From NCBI RefSeq assembly GCF_038562415.1, contig NZ_JBCFBA010000021.1:37394-101393 (forward strand): a stretch of 64,000 nucleotides of DNA, read 5' to 3'. This DNA comes from Solidesulfovibrio sp. (GTDB lineage: Bacteria > Desulfobacterota > Desulfovibrionia > Desulfovibrionales > Desulfovibrionaceae). Both the position numbers and the translations under genes were made by a program. Within the stretch, counting starts at the first letter, position 1. Every line of letters begins with the position of its first letter. The notes under the pieces were generated by a model. It ran no database searches, was not told the origin of the DNA, and saw only the letters and a program-made list of their open reading frames with translations. Positions 35,273-44,440 of this stretch are shown here, one piece after another.

Positions 35273-36814
35273 ATGTCGCAATACGTCAGACAAATCGCCA
35301 AGGACGCCTCCATCGTCGGCGGCGCGACGCTTTTGTCGCGCATCCTCGGCTTTTTCCGGGACATGATCCTGGCCTACGTCCTGGGTGCCGGCATCGCCGC
35401 CGACGCCTTCTACGTGGCCTACCGCCTGCCCAACATGATGCGCCGGCTTTTCGCCGAGGGCTCCATGACCATGGCCTTCGTGCCGGTATTCACCAAGCTG
35501 CGCGAGGAGGAAGGCGACGCGCGGGCCTTCGCCATGCCCCGGGCGGCGCTTTTTTGGCTGCTGATCATCCTCGGCGTGCTGACCGCCCTGGCCATCGTCT
35601 TCGCCAGGCCGCTCACCCAGCTCATCACCCCCGGCTTCGCCGACGACCCCAAGCTCTTCGACCTGACCGTGGAGCTCACCCGCATCGTCTTCCCCTACAT
35701 CATCGAGATCTCGGTGGTCGCCCTGTGCATGGGCGTGCTCAACTCCTTCGGCCATTTCCTGGCCCCGGCCCTGGCCACCTCCGAACTCAACACCATCATC
35801 ATCCTGGGTGCCGGCGTGGCCTGGCTGTTTGGCCTGGACGTGGCCCACACCCTGGCCTGGGCCGTGGTCATCGGCGGCCTGGGGCAGGTGCTGATGCAGC
35901 AGCCGCAGCTGAAAAAATTCGGCTTCACCTGGCGCGGCCCCTGGTCGGTGAAAGACAAGGGCGTGGTGCGCATGGGGCTTTTGATGCTGCCCACGGCCTT
36001 TGGCGCGGCCGTCTACCAGCTCAACATCGTGCTGGGCACCCTGCTCGCCTCCTATCTGCCCACGGGCAGCATCTCCTACCTCTACTACGCCGACCGGCTG
36101 GTGCAGTTCCCCCTGGGCGTTTTCGGCGTGGCCGTGGGCACGGTGGCCTTGCCGAGCCTGGCCAAGCTGGCCTCGGCCGGGAAAACCGGCGAATTCACCG
36201 ATACGTTAAACGCCTCGTTGCGTCTCACGCTGTTCATCTGCCTGCCGGCCGCGGCCGGGCTCATCGCCCTGGCCGACCCCATGGTGCGGGTGCTGTTCGG
36301 CCGGGGGGCCTTCGGCGAGCATGCCGTGGCCGCCACGGCCGGGGCGCTGGTCGCCTACGGCGTGGGCCTGCCGGCATTCGCCTGCGTGCGGCCGCTGTAT
36401 TCCGCCTATTTCGCCCTGTCCGACACCCGCACCCCGGCCGTGACCGCCGCCGTGTGCCTGCTGGTCTACGTCGTCTGCGGCCTCGCGCTCATGGGGCCAA
36501 TGGCCCACGTGGGCCTGGCCCTGGCCACCTCCGTGTCCTCCTGGGTCAACGTGCTTGTGCTGGGCGTCGTTTTACGCAAGAAACTCGGTGGGACGTGGTT
36601 TCACCCGGGCCGCACGACCTGCATCGGCGCGCTGCTCAGTTGCGGCGTGGGCGCGGGCGCCTACGTCACGGCGGATCACAGATACCTTTCCCTGCTCCTC
36701 ATCGCCGCCTGGGCCGTGGCCTACATGGGCGCGGCCTCCCTGCTTCGGGTCGAGGAGGCCAGGATGCTGACGGACTTCGTCCGCCGTCGCCTCAAGCGCC
36801 GGGCCGGGGCGTAA
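35273..36814 (+). CDS. murJ: Lipid II flippase MurJ
   Basis: MurJ flips lipid II across the inner membrane for peptidoglycan synthesis. The 513-residue protein has about 14 hydrophobic helices and MurJ landmarks: GATLLSRILGFFRDM at the start, DAFYVAYRLPNMMRRLFAEG, and charged residues lining the central cavity. AGGA precedes the ATG. It follows mutM closely. Confidence 0.96.
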   Translation: MSQYVRQIAKDASIVGGATLLSRILGFFRDMILAYVLGAGIAADAFYVAYRLPNMMRRLFAEGSMTMAFVPVFTKLREEEGDARAFAMPRAALFWLLIILGVLTALAIVFARPLTQLITPGFADDPKLFDLTVELTRIVFPYIIEISVVALCMGVLNSFGHFLAPALATSELNTIIILGAGVAWLFGLDVAHTLAWAVVIGGLGQVLMQQPQLKKFGFTWRGPWSVKDKGVVRMGLLMLPTAFGAAVYQLNIVLGTLLASYLPTGSISYLYYADRLVQFPLGVFGVAVGTVALPSLAKLASAGKTGEFTDTLNASLRLTLFICLPAAAGLIALADPMVRVLFGRGAFGEHAVAATAGALVAYGVGLPAFACVRPLYSAYFALSDTRTPAVTAAVCLLVYVVCGLALMGPMAHVGLALATSVSSWVNVLVLGVVLRKKLGGTWFHPGRTTCIGALLSCGVGAGAYVTADHRYLSLLLIAAWAVAYMGAASLLRVEEARMLTDFVRRRLKRRAGA

Positions 36815-36883
36815 GTTCCGCGACATTTCCGGCCGGCAGCGGCCGGAAACGATACCCGGCGCGACGCCGCCAAGGAGCCCCGC

Positions 36884-37594
36884 ATGCCCCTTTTCACCGT
36901 GGAAAACCTGATCGCCTTCCTGACGCTGTCCGCCCTGGAGATCGTCCTTGGCATCGACAATATCGTGTTTATCGCCATCATCTCCAACACCCTGCCGGCC
37001 GCAATCCAGTCCAAGGCCCGGCGCATCGGCCTGGTGCTGGCCATGGGCACCCGCATATTGCTCCTTTTGGGCATCACCTGGATCATGGGCCTGACCGCGC
37101 CGCTTTTTTCCGTCCTCGGCCACGTGGTCACGGGCCGCGACCTCGTGCTGCTGGCCGGCGGGCTTTTCCTCATCGCCAAATCGACCTTCGAGATCCACGA
37201 AAAGATCGAGCCGCCCCGCGACGGCGAACCCCATGTCGAAAAGGTCCGGGGGTTCCGTTCGGCCGTGATCCAGATCGCCCTGCTCGACATCGTCTTTTCC
37301 CTGGATTCGGTGATCACGGCCGTGGGCATGTCCGGCGAGATCGTGGTCATGGTGGCGGCGGTCGTCGCGGCCGTCGCGGTCATGATGGCCTTCGCCGATC
37401 CCGTCAGCCATTTCGTGTCGCGCCACCCCACGGTACAGATGCTGGCCCTGTCCTTCCTGATCCTCATCGGCGTGTTCCTTGTGGCCGAGGGCCTGGGCCG
37501 CCATATCGACCGGGGCTACATCTACTTCGCCATGGCCTTTTCCCTGCTGGTGGAGCTGCTCAACATGCGGGCCAGAAAGGCCGTTTCCAAATGA
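36884..37594 (+). CDS. TerC-family integral membrane protein
   Basis: The 236-residue protein has seven to eight membrane helices and the TerC signature, with acidic residues inside helices: ALEIVLGIDNIVF near residues 17-29 and QIALLDIVFSLDSV near 128-141. TerC/Alx proteins are linked to manganese export and metallation of exported proteins. An AAGGAG ribosome site precedes the ATG. A GC-rich hairpin follows the stop. Confidence 0.92.
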   Translation: MPLFTVENLIAFLTLSALEIVLGIDNIVFIAIISNTLPAAIQSKARRIGLVLAMGTRILLLLGITWIMGLTAPLFSVLGHVVTGRDLVLLAGGLFLIAKSTFEIHEKIEPPRDGEPHVEKVRGFRSAVIQIALLDIVFSLDSVITAVGMSGEIVVMVAAVVAAVAVMMAFADPVSHFVSRHPTVQMLALSFLILIGVFLVAEGLGRHIDRGYIYFAMAFSLLVELLNMRARKAVSK

Positions 37595-37599
37595 GACAG

Positions 37600-37630
37600 G
37601 CCCGCCCGGCGAGGATGCCGCCGGGCGGGC
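37600..37630. terminator. Hairpin after the TerC-family gene
   Basis: GCCCGCCCGGC (37600-37610) pairs with GCCGGGCGGGC (37620-37630) around a 9-base loop. It has no T run and lies between convergent genes. Confidence 0.6.
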
Positions 37631-37670
37631 CAAGATTGTGAAAACCATCCGGGCAGAGGGAAATGACCGC

Positions 37671-37973
37671 TTACCAACCCCGCTGTTGCCGGCAGACGTT
37701 GTAGCCGATGTTGCAGTTGTTGATGCACTCCGGAACGCCGGCGCACACCATCATGCAATTCTGGTAGCTCCTGTTGCACCCCTTACGGCCGGGTGGGGGC
37801 GGCGGAGGGGGTGGCGGCGGTGGCGGCGGCCTCCGGTTCGGCACGCATTGCCAATACCGTTGCGACCAATGCGTGCCCGGCGGACACTGGGCATAGGCGC
37901 ACATGTCCGCCACGACCAGATTGGCGATCATGAAGACGCAGGCAATCACGGCCAGGCGCAGTTTCATTCGCAT
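37671..37973 (-). CDS. Small secreted Cys-rich protein with polyproline linker
   Basis: A 100-residue exported protein. The ATG at 37973 has GGAGGG upstream. A signal peptide covers residues 1-28 (ending AYA). The mature part starts with a short Cys-containing segment (CPPGTHW, WQCVP), then thirteen consecutive prolines, then a Cys-rich tail with CNRSYQNC, CAGVPEC and CNIGYNVC. Paired cysteines indicate disulfides outside the cytoplasm. The proline run needs EF-P for translation and is coded by a slippage-prone CCG/CCA tract. The family is unknown. Confidence 0.75.
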   Translation of the reverse strand: MRMKLRLAVIACVFMIANLVVADMCAYAQCPPGTHWSQRYWQCVPNRRPPPPPPPPPPPPPGRKGCNRSYQNCMMVCAGVPECINNCNIGYNVCRQQRGW

Positions 37974-38204
37974 GCTTCCCTCCTGTTCGGGCTTATGCAA
38001 CAATATCCCATCCATTGCCGGAAAACACAAGATTTTTCCCGGATGGGACCGGCCTCCCCGGGGCCGCACGGTTGAGGCCTGCGGACGCCCCCCTGGGAAC
38101 GGGACGGAAGCCATGCAAAAACCGTGTTGCCGGCAAGCCCCCGGGCCGCATGACGGACCGGGCCGGCCCGATGCTTCGGCGCGCCGCCGCCGCGAGGACA
38201 GGCC

Positions 38205-38978
38205 ATGCCCCACCAAGAAGCCAGACGGCTGTTCCCGCGCGGCCTGACCCAGCCCGAAGGCGGGTTCCGCTTCGGCGCCGACGCCCTGCTGCTGGCCAGT
38301 TTCGCCGCGCCGGCGGGCGGCCGGCGTGTCCTGGACCTGGGCACGGGCTGCGGCCCGGCCGGGCTCGGCCTGCTGCTGGCCCGGGGCGACGCGGACACAA
38401 CCGTGCTCGGCCTGGACAGGGACCCGGCCATGGTCGCGGCCGCGGCCGCCAATGCCGGACTTTTGGGGCTCGCCGACCGCTTTACCGCCCGTTACCTGGA
38501 CGTGCGCGCCATCCGGGCCGAGGCGGACATCCGTCCCGAATCCTTCGACCTCGCCCTGGCCAATCCGCCCTACCGCGATCCGGCCTCGGGCCGCCGGGCG
38601 CCGTCGGCCTCGCGCGACGCGGCCCGGTTCGAGACCGAAGGCGGCCTGGCCGCCTTTGCCGACGCGGCCGCCTCTGCGCTCGGAAACGGCGCCAGCCTGG
38701 CCCTGGTCCACCTGGCCGAGCGCCTGGGCCACGTTTTCGCCTGCCTGACCGCGCGCAAGCTCGAGGTCAAGCGCCTGATGCCCATCGCCCCCCGCCTTGG
38801 CGCCCCGGCCCGGCAGGTCCTCCTCCTGGCCACGAAAAACGGCCGTCCGGGCCTGCGCCTGGACCCGGCCCTGGCCCTCTACGAAGGCAGCGGCCCGGAT
38901 ACCCGGCTTTCGGCCGAAGCCTTGGGGTTTTGCCCGTTCCTTGCCTGCAACGCCGGCCCGCGAAACGCCGCACCATAA
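38205..38978 (+). CDS. tRNA1(Val) A37 N6-methyltransferase-like protein
   Basis: The 257-residue class I methyltransferase has the SAM motif LDLGTGCGPAGL and the N6-adenine/amino methylase motif NPPY (about residues 124-127), preceded by the family opening GGFRFGADALLLASFA. This layout matches TrmN6 (YfiC), which methylates A37 of tRNA1-Val. A ribosomal or DNA target cannot be excluded. The gene is alone between minus-strand small genes. Confidence 0.82.
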   Translation: MPHQEARRLFPRGLTQPEGGFRFGADALLLASFAAPAGGRRVLDLGTGCGPAGLGLLLARGDADTTVLGLDRDPAMVAAAAANAGLLGLADRFTARYLDVRAIRAEADIRPESFDLALANPPYRDPASGRRAPSASRDAARFETEGGLAAFADAAASALGNGASLALVHLAERLGHVFACLTARKLEVKRLMPIAPRLGAPARQVLLLATKNGRPGLRLDPALALYEGSGPDTRLSAEALGFCPFLACNAGPRNAAP

Positions 38979-39049
38979 GAAAAGGGGGACACCCCCCCAC
39001 GGGCATCCCCCCTGCGGCGCGGTGCGACCCGCGTCGTTCCCTCCGCAAA

Positions 39050-39295
39050 TCACTTGTGGCCGAAAAGCTTGTCCGGGTCCGGGTCGGGCGCGTCATGCCC
39101 GACGATGGGCGCGGGATTGCGGCGCATGGCGATGCTCGCCTCGGCCAACCTGGCCACCATGCTCTGGGACTGGGCCGACGCAACCACCATTTCCTTGGGC
39201 GCGGCGGTCTCTTCGGCCGGAGCCCCCGGCGGATCGGCCACATACACCAACGCACCCAATGCCGCCACGACAATGATGGCAAGTATCCGCTTCAT
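39050..39295 (-). CDS. Small membrane-anchored or secreted protein
   Basis: An 81-residue product beginning MKRILAIIVVAALGALVYV, a signal peptide or N-terminal anchor, followed by a hydrophilic Ala/Glu-rich periplasmic part ending DPDPDKLFGHK. GGGGG lies 6 bases before the ATG at 39295; an alternative ATG is at 39301. The protein has no recognised domain and is alone on the minus strand. Confidence 0.6.
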   Translation of the reverse strand: MKRILAIIVVAALGALVYVADPPGAPAEETAAPKEMVVASAQSQSMVARLAEASIAMRRNPAPIVGHDAPDPDPDKLFGHK

Positions 39296-39599
39296 GACCA
39301 TCCCCCTGTGCCTTGGCCGCCCCCGGCGGCGTTTCCCCGGTTTACGACAAATGAAAAGCCAGAAGCGTGCCAATGCATCCTGAAATAAAATCCAATGATT
39401 GCAAAGGGAAAACCTTCCAGACGAAAGCCTGGGCTCGCTATTCCCAAAAACCAGGAACCATCTTCGGACAATTTACCATATTTCGGGAATATCCCGATAA
39501 CGGGCCATGGGTCTTGTCGGCTCTTCGATGCTCGAAAAGACTGCCCGGAGCTGGCCGCGCATCTTGCCTTGCGGCCCGGCCTGGGGGTATGGCGGCAGC
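39296..39599. other. Intergenic region with a 15-bp palindrome
   Basis: This gap separates divergent genes and is AT-richer than its surroundings. A perfect palindrome TCGGGAATATCCCGA lies at 39483-39497, about 100 bases before the hydrolase gene; it is an operator candidate. No clear promoter boxes are seen. Confidence 0.4.
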
Positions 39600-40487
39600 A
39601 TGCAGCGCGCTCCCCGGCTCCTGGCCGTCGTCCTCGTCCTGGCCCTGGCCCACGCGCTTTTCCCGGAGGCGAGCATGGCCCTTTCCCCCTCCCTGGACCG
39701 GCCGGACGTCGGCCGCCGGCTCTTCCATCCCCGGCCCGAACCCGGGCCGATCCGGCCGGATCGCGACCTGTTCGCCGCGGCCCCGGACGGCACGCGGCTC
39801 CACGTCCGCCTGCACCCGGCAAACGCCGCCTTCCCCACCCTGCTCCTTTTCCACGGCAACGGCGAAATCGCCTCGGACTACGACGACCTGGCCCCGCTGC
39901 TCGCCGGCATCGGGTTCAATCTGGCGGTGGGGGAATTCCGGGGCTACGGCCTGTCGGACGGGGAGCCGCAAGCCTCGAAGCTTGGGCCCGACGCGGCCGT
40001 GGTGTTCGATTTCGTGCGAGAAAAGCTGGCGGCGTCGGGGGCTGTCCCGCGCCTGGTCGTCATGGGCCGGTCGCTGGGCAGCGTGTGCGCCCTGTCCCTG
40101 GCCGACGCGCGCCCCGGGGACCTGGACGGGCTGGTGCTGGAAAGCGCCTTTGCCACCACCCTGCCCCTGCTGCGCGTGCTGGGGCTCGAACCCCGGCTGT
40201 TGGGCATCGGCGAGGCCGACGGCTTCGGCAACCTGGCCAAGGCCGGCCGCTTCGCCGGGCCGACGCTGGTCATCCACGGCGCGCGCGACGACCTCATCGA
40301 GGCCGGCGAAGCGAAAATGCTCCTTGCCGCCTCGCCTTCACCCCAAAAGCGCCTGCTGCTCATCCCCGGGGCCGGGCACAACGACCTCTTTTCCGTCGGC
40401 CGCCGCCCCTACCTCGACGCCCTGGCCGGCCTGGCCGCCCAGGCGCGCGGCCCCGGCGACGGCCCCCCCGGGGCGGCCCCGCCCTGA
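39600..40487 (+). CDS. Exported alpha/beta hydrolase
   Basis: The 295-residue protein (ATG at 39600) has a hydrophobic signal-like N-terminus ending PEASMA and an alpha/beta hydrolase fold. The oxyanion segment is LLFHGNGE, the nucleophile Ser lies in GRSLGS, the Asp in HGARDDL and the His in GAGHNDLF. The family resembles BEM46/YfhR-type hydrolases of unknown substrate. A longer start at 39507 would remove the signal sequence from the N-terminus and is less likely. Confidence 0.8.
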   Translation: MQRAPRLLAVVLVLALAHALFPEASMALSPSLDRPDVGRRLFHPRPEPGPIRPDRDLFAAAPDGTRLHVRLHPANAAFPTLLLFHGNGEIASDYDDLAPLLAGIGFNLAVGEFRGYGLSDGEPQASKLGPDAAVVFDFVREKLAASGAVPRLVVMGRSLGSVCALSLADARPGDLDGLVLESAFATTLPLLRVLGLEPRLLGIGEADGFGNLAKAGRFAGPTLVIHGARDDLIEAGEAKMLLAASPSPQKRLLLIPGAGHNDLFSVGRRPYLDALAGLAAQARGPGDGPPGAAPP

Positions 40488-40533
40488 CGGCGCCCCCGCG
40501 CCCTCCCCCGGAGCGTCCCACGGAGCCCACACC

Positions 40534-41019
40534 ATGCTGCTCAGACACGCCCAGGAATCCGATTATCCCGGCATCATCGCCCAGCTCGACGCCTGGTGGG
40601 CCGAGCGCCACATGACGGACATGCTGCCCCGGCTTTTTTTCAAGCACTTTAGGGACACGAGCTTCGTCATCGAGGCGGGGGGCGCGGCCATCGCCTTCCT
40701 GATCGGCTTCGCCTCCCAGACCGACCCGGCGCAGGCCTATGCCCACTTCCTGGGCGTCCATCCGGCCCACCGCCGCCGGGGGCTGGCCAGCCGCCTGTAC
40801 GAGCGCTTTTTCGAGGCGGCCCGGTCGCGCGGCTGCGCCGTCGTCCATGCGCTCACTTCGCCGGTCAACCGCCACTCCATCGCTTTCCACCGCTACCTCG
40901 GCTTCAGCCTGGAGCCCGGCGACCGCGTCGTGGACGGCATCCCCGTGCACGGCGACTACGACGGCCCGGGCGAGGACCGGGTCCTGTTCGTGAAACGGAT
41001 CGGGCAGGCGTCGGGCTAG
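40534..41019 (+). CDS. GNAT-family N-acetyltransferase
   Basis: A 161-residue GNAT protein with the acetyl-CoA loop HPAHRRRGLASRLYERF (about residues 75-91) and the C-terminal SIAFHRYLGF motif. The acceptor substrate is unknown. Its stop codon shares the palindrome CTAG (41016-41019) with the stop of the opposing amrA-type gene, so the genes converge with a 4-base overlap. Confidence 0.85.
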   Translation: MLLRHAQESDYPGIIAQLDAWWAERHMTDMLPRLFFKHFRDTSFVIEAGGAAIAFLIGFASQTDPAQAYAHFLGVHPAHRRRGLASRLYERFFEAARSRGCAVVHALTSPVNRHSIAFHRYLGFSLEPGDRVVDGIPVHGDYDGPGEDRVLFVKRIGQASG

Positions 41020-41567
41020 AAGACCTCGGCCTCGAACCAGGAGAGCTTGGTGTCCGGATGCCGCCAGCAGCCGGGCTCCAGGCCGGCCTTGCGGCAGGTC
41101 TGGTCCAGGAAGGTTTCCCGGTCCCAGCCCCACTCCACCGGCACTTGCGGCAGCAGCAGCCCCGAGCGCGCGCCACGGCGCACCAGCAGCCCATGGCGGC
41201 CCACCTCCACGAGCGCCGGGTCCGGGCACGGGGTCAGCGGGCTCAACACGGAAATCTCGATGGCGATGTCCTGGAACTCCTCGCGGGTCAGGGGCGTAAA
41301 GCGCGGGTCGCCGAAGGCCGCCGCCTCGGCCATGTCGCCGATGGTCTCGAAAAGCGGCCGGTCGCCGACGATGTGGCCGATGCAGCCGCGAAGCCGGCCG
41401 CGCAGGGTCAGCGTGACGAAGGCGCCGTGGGGTTCGCGCAGCTTCCCCGTCGGCGGCCGCGGGCTGGCCGGGTCGCGACCGGCCAGCCGGGCGGCGATGC
41501 GCAGGCGGACCAGGTCCTTGAGGGAGGCCTTTTCCTCGTCCGTGAGGCTGAAGCGGAAAGCGTCCAT
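41016..41567 (-). CDS. AMMECR1-domain protein (AmmeMemoRadiSam system A)
   Basis: The 183-residue protein is a single AMMECR1 domain with the signature LRGCIG and the [13 protein letters not shown] ending typical of the family. In many prokaryotes it is encoded with a Memo protein and a radical SAM enzyme; neither partner lies beside it here. Its function is not established. A hydrolase gene is upstream on the same strand. Confidence 0.88.
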   Translation of the reverse strand: MDAFRFSLTDEEKASLKDLVRLRIAARLAGRDPASPRPPTGKLREPHGAFVTLTLRGRLRGCIGHIVGDRPLFETIGDMAEAAAFGDPRFTPLTREEFQDIAIEISVLSPLTPCPDPALVEVGRHGLLVRRGARSGLLLPQVPVEWGWDRETFLDQTCRKAGLEPGCWRHPDTKLSWFEAEVF

Positions 41568-41586
41568 GGGGGACCTCCTTTGGTGG

Positions 41587-42489
41587 TCACGATCGCGCCT
41601 CTCGGCAGGATTCGCCGAGCAGGCCGTAGAATTCGCCGGTCATGGCCTGCATGAGGAAATGGCAGTCCGTGGGAAAGGGGCGGGTGGGGATGCCGGCCTC
41701 GTGCAAGAAGGTCAGGGTCTCCGGGGCCAGGTCGCGGCCGTGGGCGTAGATCACGGGCGTGGCCAGGCCAAGCAGGGCCTCGCCGGCGGCATGGCTCCAT
41801 TTTCCCGGCAGGGCCTTGGCCTCGCGACGAACGGCCAGGACCGTGCCCAGGAAGGCCTCCTCGCCGCAAAAGCGCAGCGAGGCGTAATAATGGCGGCAAA
41901 AGGGGAACCGCCCCAGATAGTCCCGAAAGATGACCTGTTCCCGGAATTCCTTGTACCATTCGCCGAAACGCCCCGAAAGCCGCGCCGCCTCGGCATGGGC
42001 CGTGACGAACGAACCGAAGCGGGTGACCGAGGCCTCGGCCAGGACCAGCCGCCCGACCTCGCCCGGCCGGGCGTCGCGACAGAAGTAGATGGCCGGGATG
42101 CCGCCCACGGAATGGGCCGCCAGCACCAGCGGCGACGGCCGCAGCCCGCATTCGTCGGTCAGGTGGTCGATGAGCCGCCGCAGCCGCCTGGCGCTGGCTT
42201 CCATGGCGTAGTCGACGGCTTGCGGGCTGCCCCCGTGGCCGGCCATGTCCCAGGCGACGACGCTGGCCCCGTCCAGGTAGCGCGTCTCGAACGCCTCCTC
42301 GAAGGCCAGGTGGGAGTCGCCCAGGCCGTGCAGGCAGACCACGGCCGGCGCCCGGCCGGGCATGATCCTGGCCCGGGCGAAGATCGCCCCGTCCTCGGTG
42401 GGCACGAGGAGGTCCCTGACCTCCGCGCCTCCCCGGCGGCTTCCTGTGAGAAACTGTCCCATTTTCTTGACCGAAACCCCCCGGCCCAT
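41587..42489 (-). CDS. Alpha/beta hydrolase
   Basis: A 300-residue cytoplasmic hydrolase. The oxyanion segment is [11 protein letters not shown], the nucleophile Ser is in AAHSVGG, an Asp is in AHGRDLAP and a late His is in DCHFLMQ. The final ATG could be 42489 or the inner MGQFLT at 42462. Substrate unknown. It precedes the AMMECR1-type gene by 19 bases and may be cotranscribed with it. Confidence 0.83.
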   Translation of the reverse strand: MGRGVSVKKMGQFLTGSRRGGAEVRDLLVPTEDGAIFARARIMPGRAPAVVCLHGLGDSHLAFEEAFETRYLDGASVVAWDMAGHGGSPQAVDYAMEASARRLRRLIDHLTDECGLRPSPLVLAAHSVGGIPAIYFCRDARPGEVGRLVLAEASVTRFGSFVTAHAEAARLSGRFGEWYKEFREQVIFRDYLGRFPFCRHYYASLRFCGEEAFLGTVLAVRREAKALPGKWSHAAGEALLGLATPVIYAHGRDLAPETLTFLHEAGIPTRPFPTDCHFLMQAMTGEFYGLLGESCREARS

Positions 42490-42576
42490 ATACCCTTAAC
42501 CGTAAAGTCCGCGTTAGGCCAGCCATCTCGGCCGGCCCGGGACACGCCCCACACAACCCCTTACAGCGGATACAGC

Positions 42577-44355
42577 ATGATGCAATTCACCCTTTCGACC
42601 AGGCTGACCCTGGGATTCGGCCTGGTGCTGGCGGCCATGGCCACGGGAACGCTGGTGCTCACGGCCTCCCTCGGCAACGTCCGGGAACGGGCGGCGCGGG
42701 TGCACGAGACCAGCCTGCCCCTGGCCGACGCGGCGGCCCGAATGCAGTTTTCGGCCGTCAACGTGCAGCAGTTCCTGACCGACGTCTCGGCCACAGGCGA
42801 GGAGGACGGCTTCGGGGAAGCCGCCGAGGCGGCCAAGGACTTCCGCCGGGACGCGGACCGGTTCCGCGATGCGGCCCGGAGAAGCGCCGATGCGGCCATG
42901 CGCGGCGAAATCGAGGACATCGCCAAGGATTTCGAGGCCATGTACGAGGTCGGCCAGCGCATGGCCAAGGCCTATATCAAGGACGGGCGCGAGGCCGGCA
43001 ACGCCATCATGGAGGATTTCGACCAGCGCACCGAGGCCCTGGCCAAGCGCATCGCGCCGCTCAAGCAGTCGCAGTTCGCCGCCGTCGACGCCGAGGTCGA
43101 AGCCGTGGCCGACGGCCTGGCCTGGGACCTGCGCCTGCAGTACGCGCTTCTGGCCGCTTCCCTGGCCATCGGCCTGGTCACGGCCTGGCTCGTCTCGCGC
43201 AGCATCTTGCGGCAACTCGGCGCCGAACCGGAGACCGTGGCCGCCGTGGCCCGCGACGTGGCCGACGGGCATTTCGACAACGTCCGGACAGCCTGCTCCG
43301 CGTCCAGCCGCGATTGCGGCGTCATGGCGGCCATGGCCGAGATGGCCGAGAAGCTGCGTGCCACCTTCCAGGCCCTGGAGGCCGAGAAATCGGCGGCCGA
43401 GGCCAGGACCGCCGAGGCCCAGCACAGCCGCCGGGAGGCCGAGGAAGCCATGACCCGGGCCGAACGCGCCCGCCTGGAAGGCATGGCCGAGGCCGCCGGG
43501 CAGCTCGAAGACCTCACCGACGTGGTGGCCCGGGCCGGCAACGCCCTGACCGACCGGGTGGCGCAAGTCGCGGGCGGCTCGCAACGCCAGCGCGACCGCA
43601 CGGCCGAGACGGCCACGGCCATGGAGGAACTGAGCGCCACGGCCCTGGAAGTGGCCAAAAACGCCGGGCGCGCCGATCAAAGCGCCCAGGCCGCCCGCCA
43701 AGGCGCCCGTGAGGGCCTGGCCGCAACCGACGAGGTGACGCGCTCCATCGACCGGGTGCGCCAGCTCTCCCTGGGCCTCAAGACCAGCCTCGACGCCCTG
43801 GGCGAACGGGCCAAGGGCATTTCGGCCATCATGGGGGTCATCTCCGACATCGCCGACCAGACCAACCTGCTGGCGCTCAATGCCGCCATCGAGGCCGCCC
43901 GGGCCGGCGACGCCGGGCGCGGCTTCGCCGTGGTGGCCGACGAGGTCAGAAAGCTGGCCGAAAAGACCATGCAGGCCACGGGCGAGGTCGCCTCGGTCAT
44001 CACCGCCATCGACGAGGCGGTCAAGGAAAACGTGGCCGGCATGGACACGGCCGTGGCCGCCGTGGCCGCCACCACGGAACTGGCCGGCAAGTCCGGGGAG
44101 TCGTTGCGCCACATCGTGGCCATGGCCGAGACGACCACCGAAGAGATCGGCCGCATCGCCGGCGCCGTGACCCAGCAGACCACGGCCGCCGAGGAGATCA
44201 ACCGCGCCCTGGCCGACATCAGCCTCGTCTCCGAGGAAACGGCCCAGGGCATGGACGACGCCCGCGACGAGCTCGACCGGCTGTCGGGTTCCACGAGCCA
44301 ACTGGCCACGCTCATCGAGAACCTGCGCCGGCAGTCGCCCAAGGCCCTGACGTAA
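42577..44355 (+). CDS. Methyl-accepting chemotaxis protein
   Basis: A 592-residue transmembrane chemoreceptor. TM1 is at about residues 8-30, a helical periplasmic sensing domain runs to about 185, TM2 is near 188-208, and a HAMP-like linker and long coiled signalling domain follow. The hairpin tip [22 protein letters not shown] contacts CheA/CheW. No C-terminal CheR-binding pentapeptide is seen. The start is one of two adjacent ATGs at 42577. The open frame upstream is spurious. It converges with a second chemoreceptor. Confidence 0.93.
   Translation: MMQFTLSTRLTLGFGLVLAAMATGTLVLTASLGNVRERAARVHETSLPLADAAARMQFSAVNVQQFLTDVSATGEEDGFGEAAEAAKDFRRDADRFRDAARRSADAAMRGEIEDIAKDFEAMYEVGQRMAKAYIKDGREAGNAIMEDFDQRTEALAKRIAPLKQSQFAAVDAEVEAVADGLAWDLRLQYALLAASLAIGLVTAWLVSRSILRQLGAEPETVAAVARDVADGHFDNVRTACSASSRDCGVMAAMAEMAEKLRATFQALEAEKSAAEARTAEAQHSRREAEEAMTRAERARLEGMAEAAGQLEDLTDVVARAGNALTDRVAQVAGGSQRQRDRTAETATAMEELSATALEVAKNAGRADQSAQAARQGAREGLAATDEVTRSIDRVRQLSLGLKTSLDALGERAKGISAIMGVISDIADQTNLLALNAAIEAARAGDAGRGFAVVADEVRKLAEKTMQATGEVASVITAIDEAVKENVAGMDTAVAAVAATTELAGKSGESLRHIVAMAETTTEEIGRIAGAVTQQTTAAEEINRALADISLVSEETAQGMDDARDELDRLSGSTSQLATLIENLRRQSPKALT
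43837..43971 (+). repeat. 135-bp inverted repeat in chemoreceptor gene, arm 1
   Basis: This stretch encodes the signalling tip. It is identical to the reverse complement of 45440-45574 at 134 of 135 positions; the single change turns GGGCGC to GGGCGG. Flanking parts of the two receptor genes are clearly diverged at the DNA level. Confidence 0.9.
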
Positions 44356-44382
44356 GCGGCGCCGCCCAGCCCCGGCAATGAA

Positions 44383-44414
44383 AACGCCCGGGCCGCGATC
44401 GCGGCCCGGGCGTT
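44383..44414. terminator. Perfect 32-bp palindromic terminator
   Basis: AACGCCCGGGCCGCGA and its exact complement form a 16-bp stem, preceded by A residues and followed by TT. It separates the two convergent chemoreceptor genes and can serve both strands. Confidence 0.85.
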
Positions 44415-44440
44415 CGTCTGGGCAAGGGGCCGGCGGCGGG

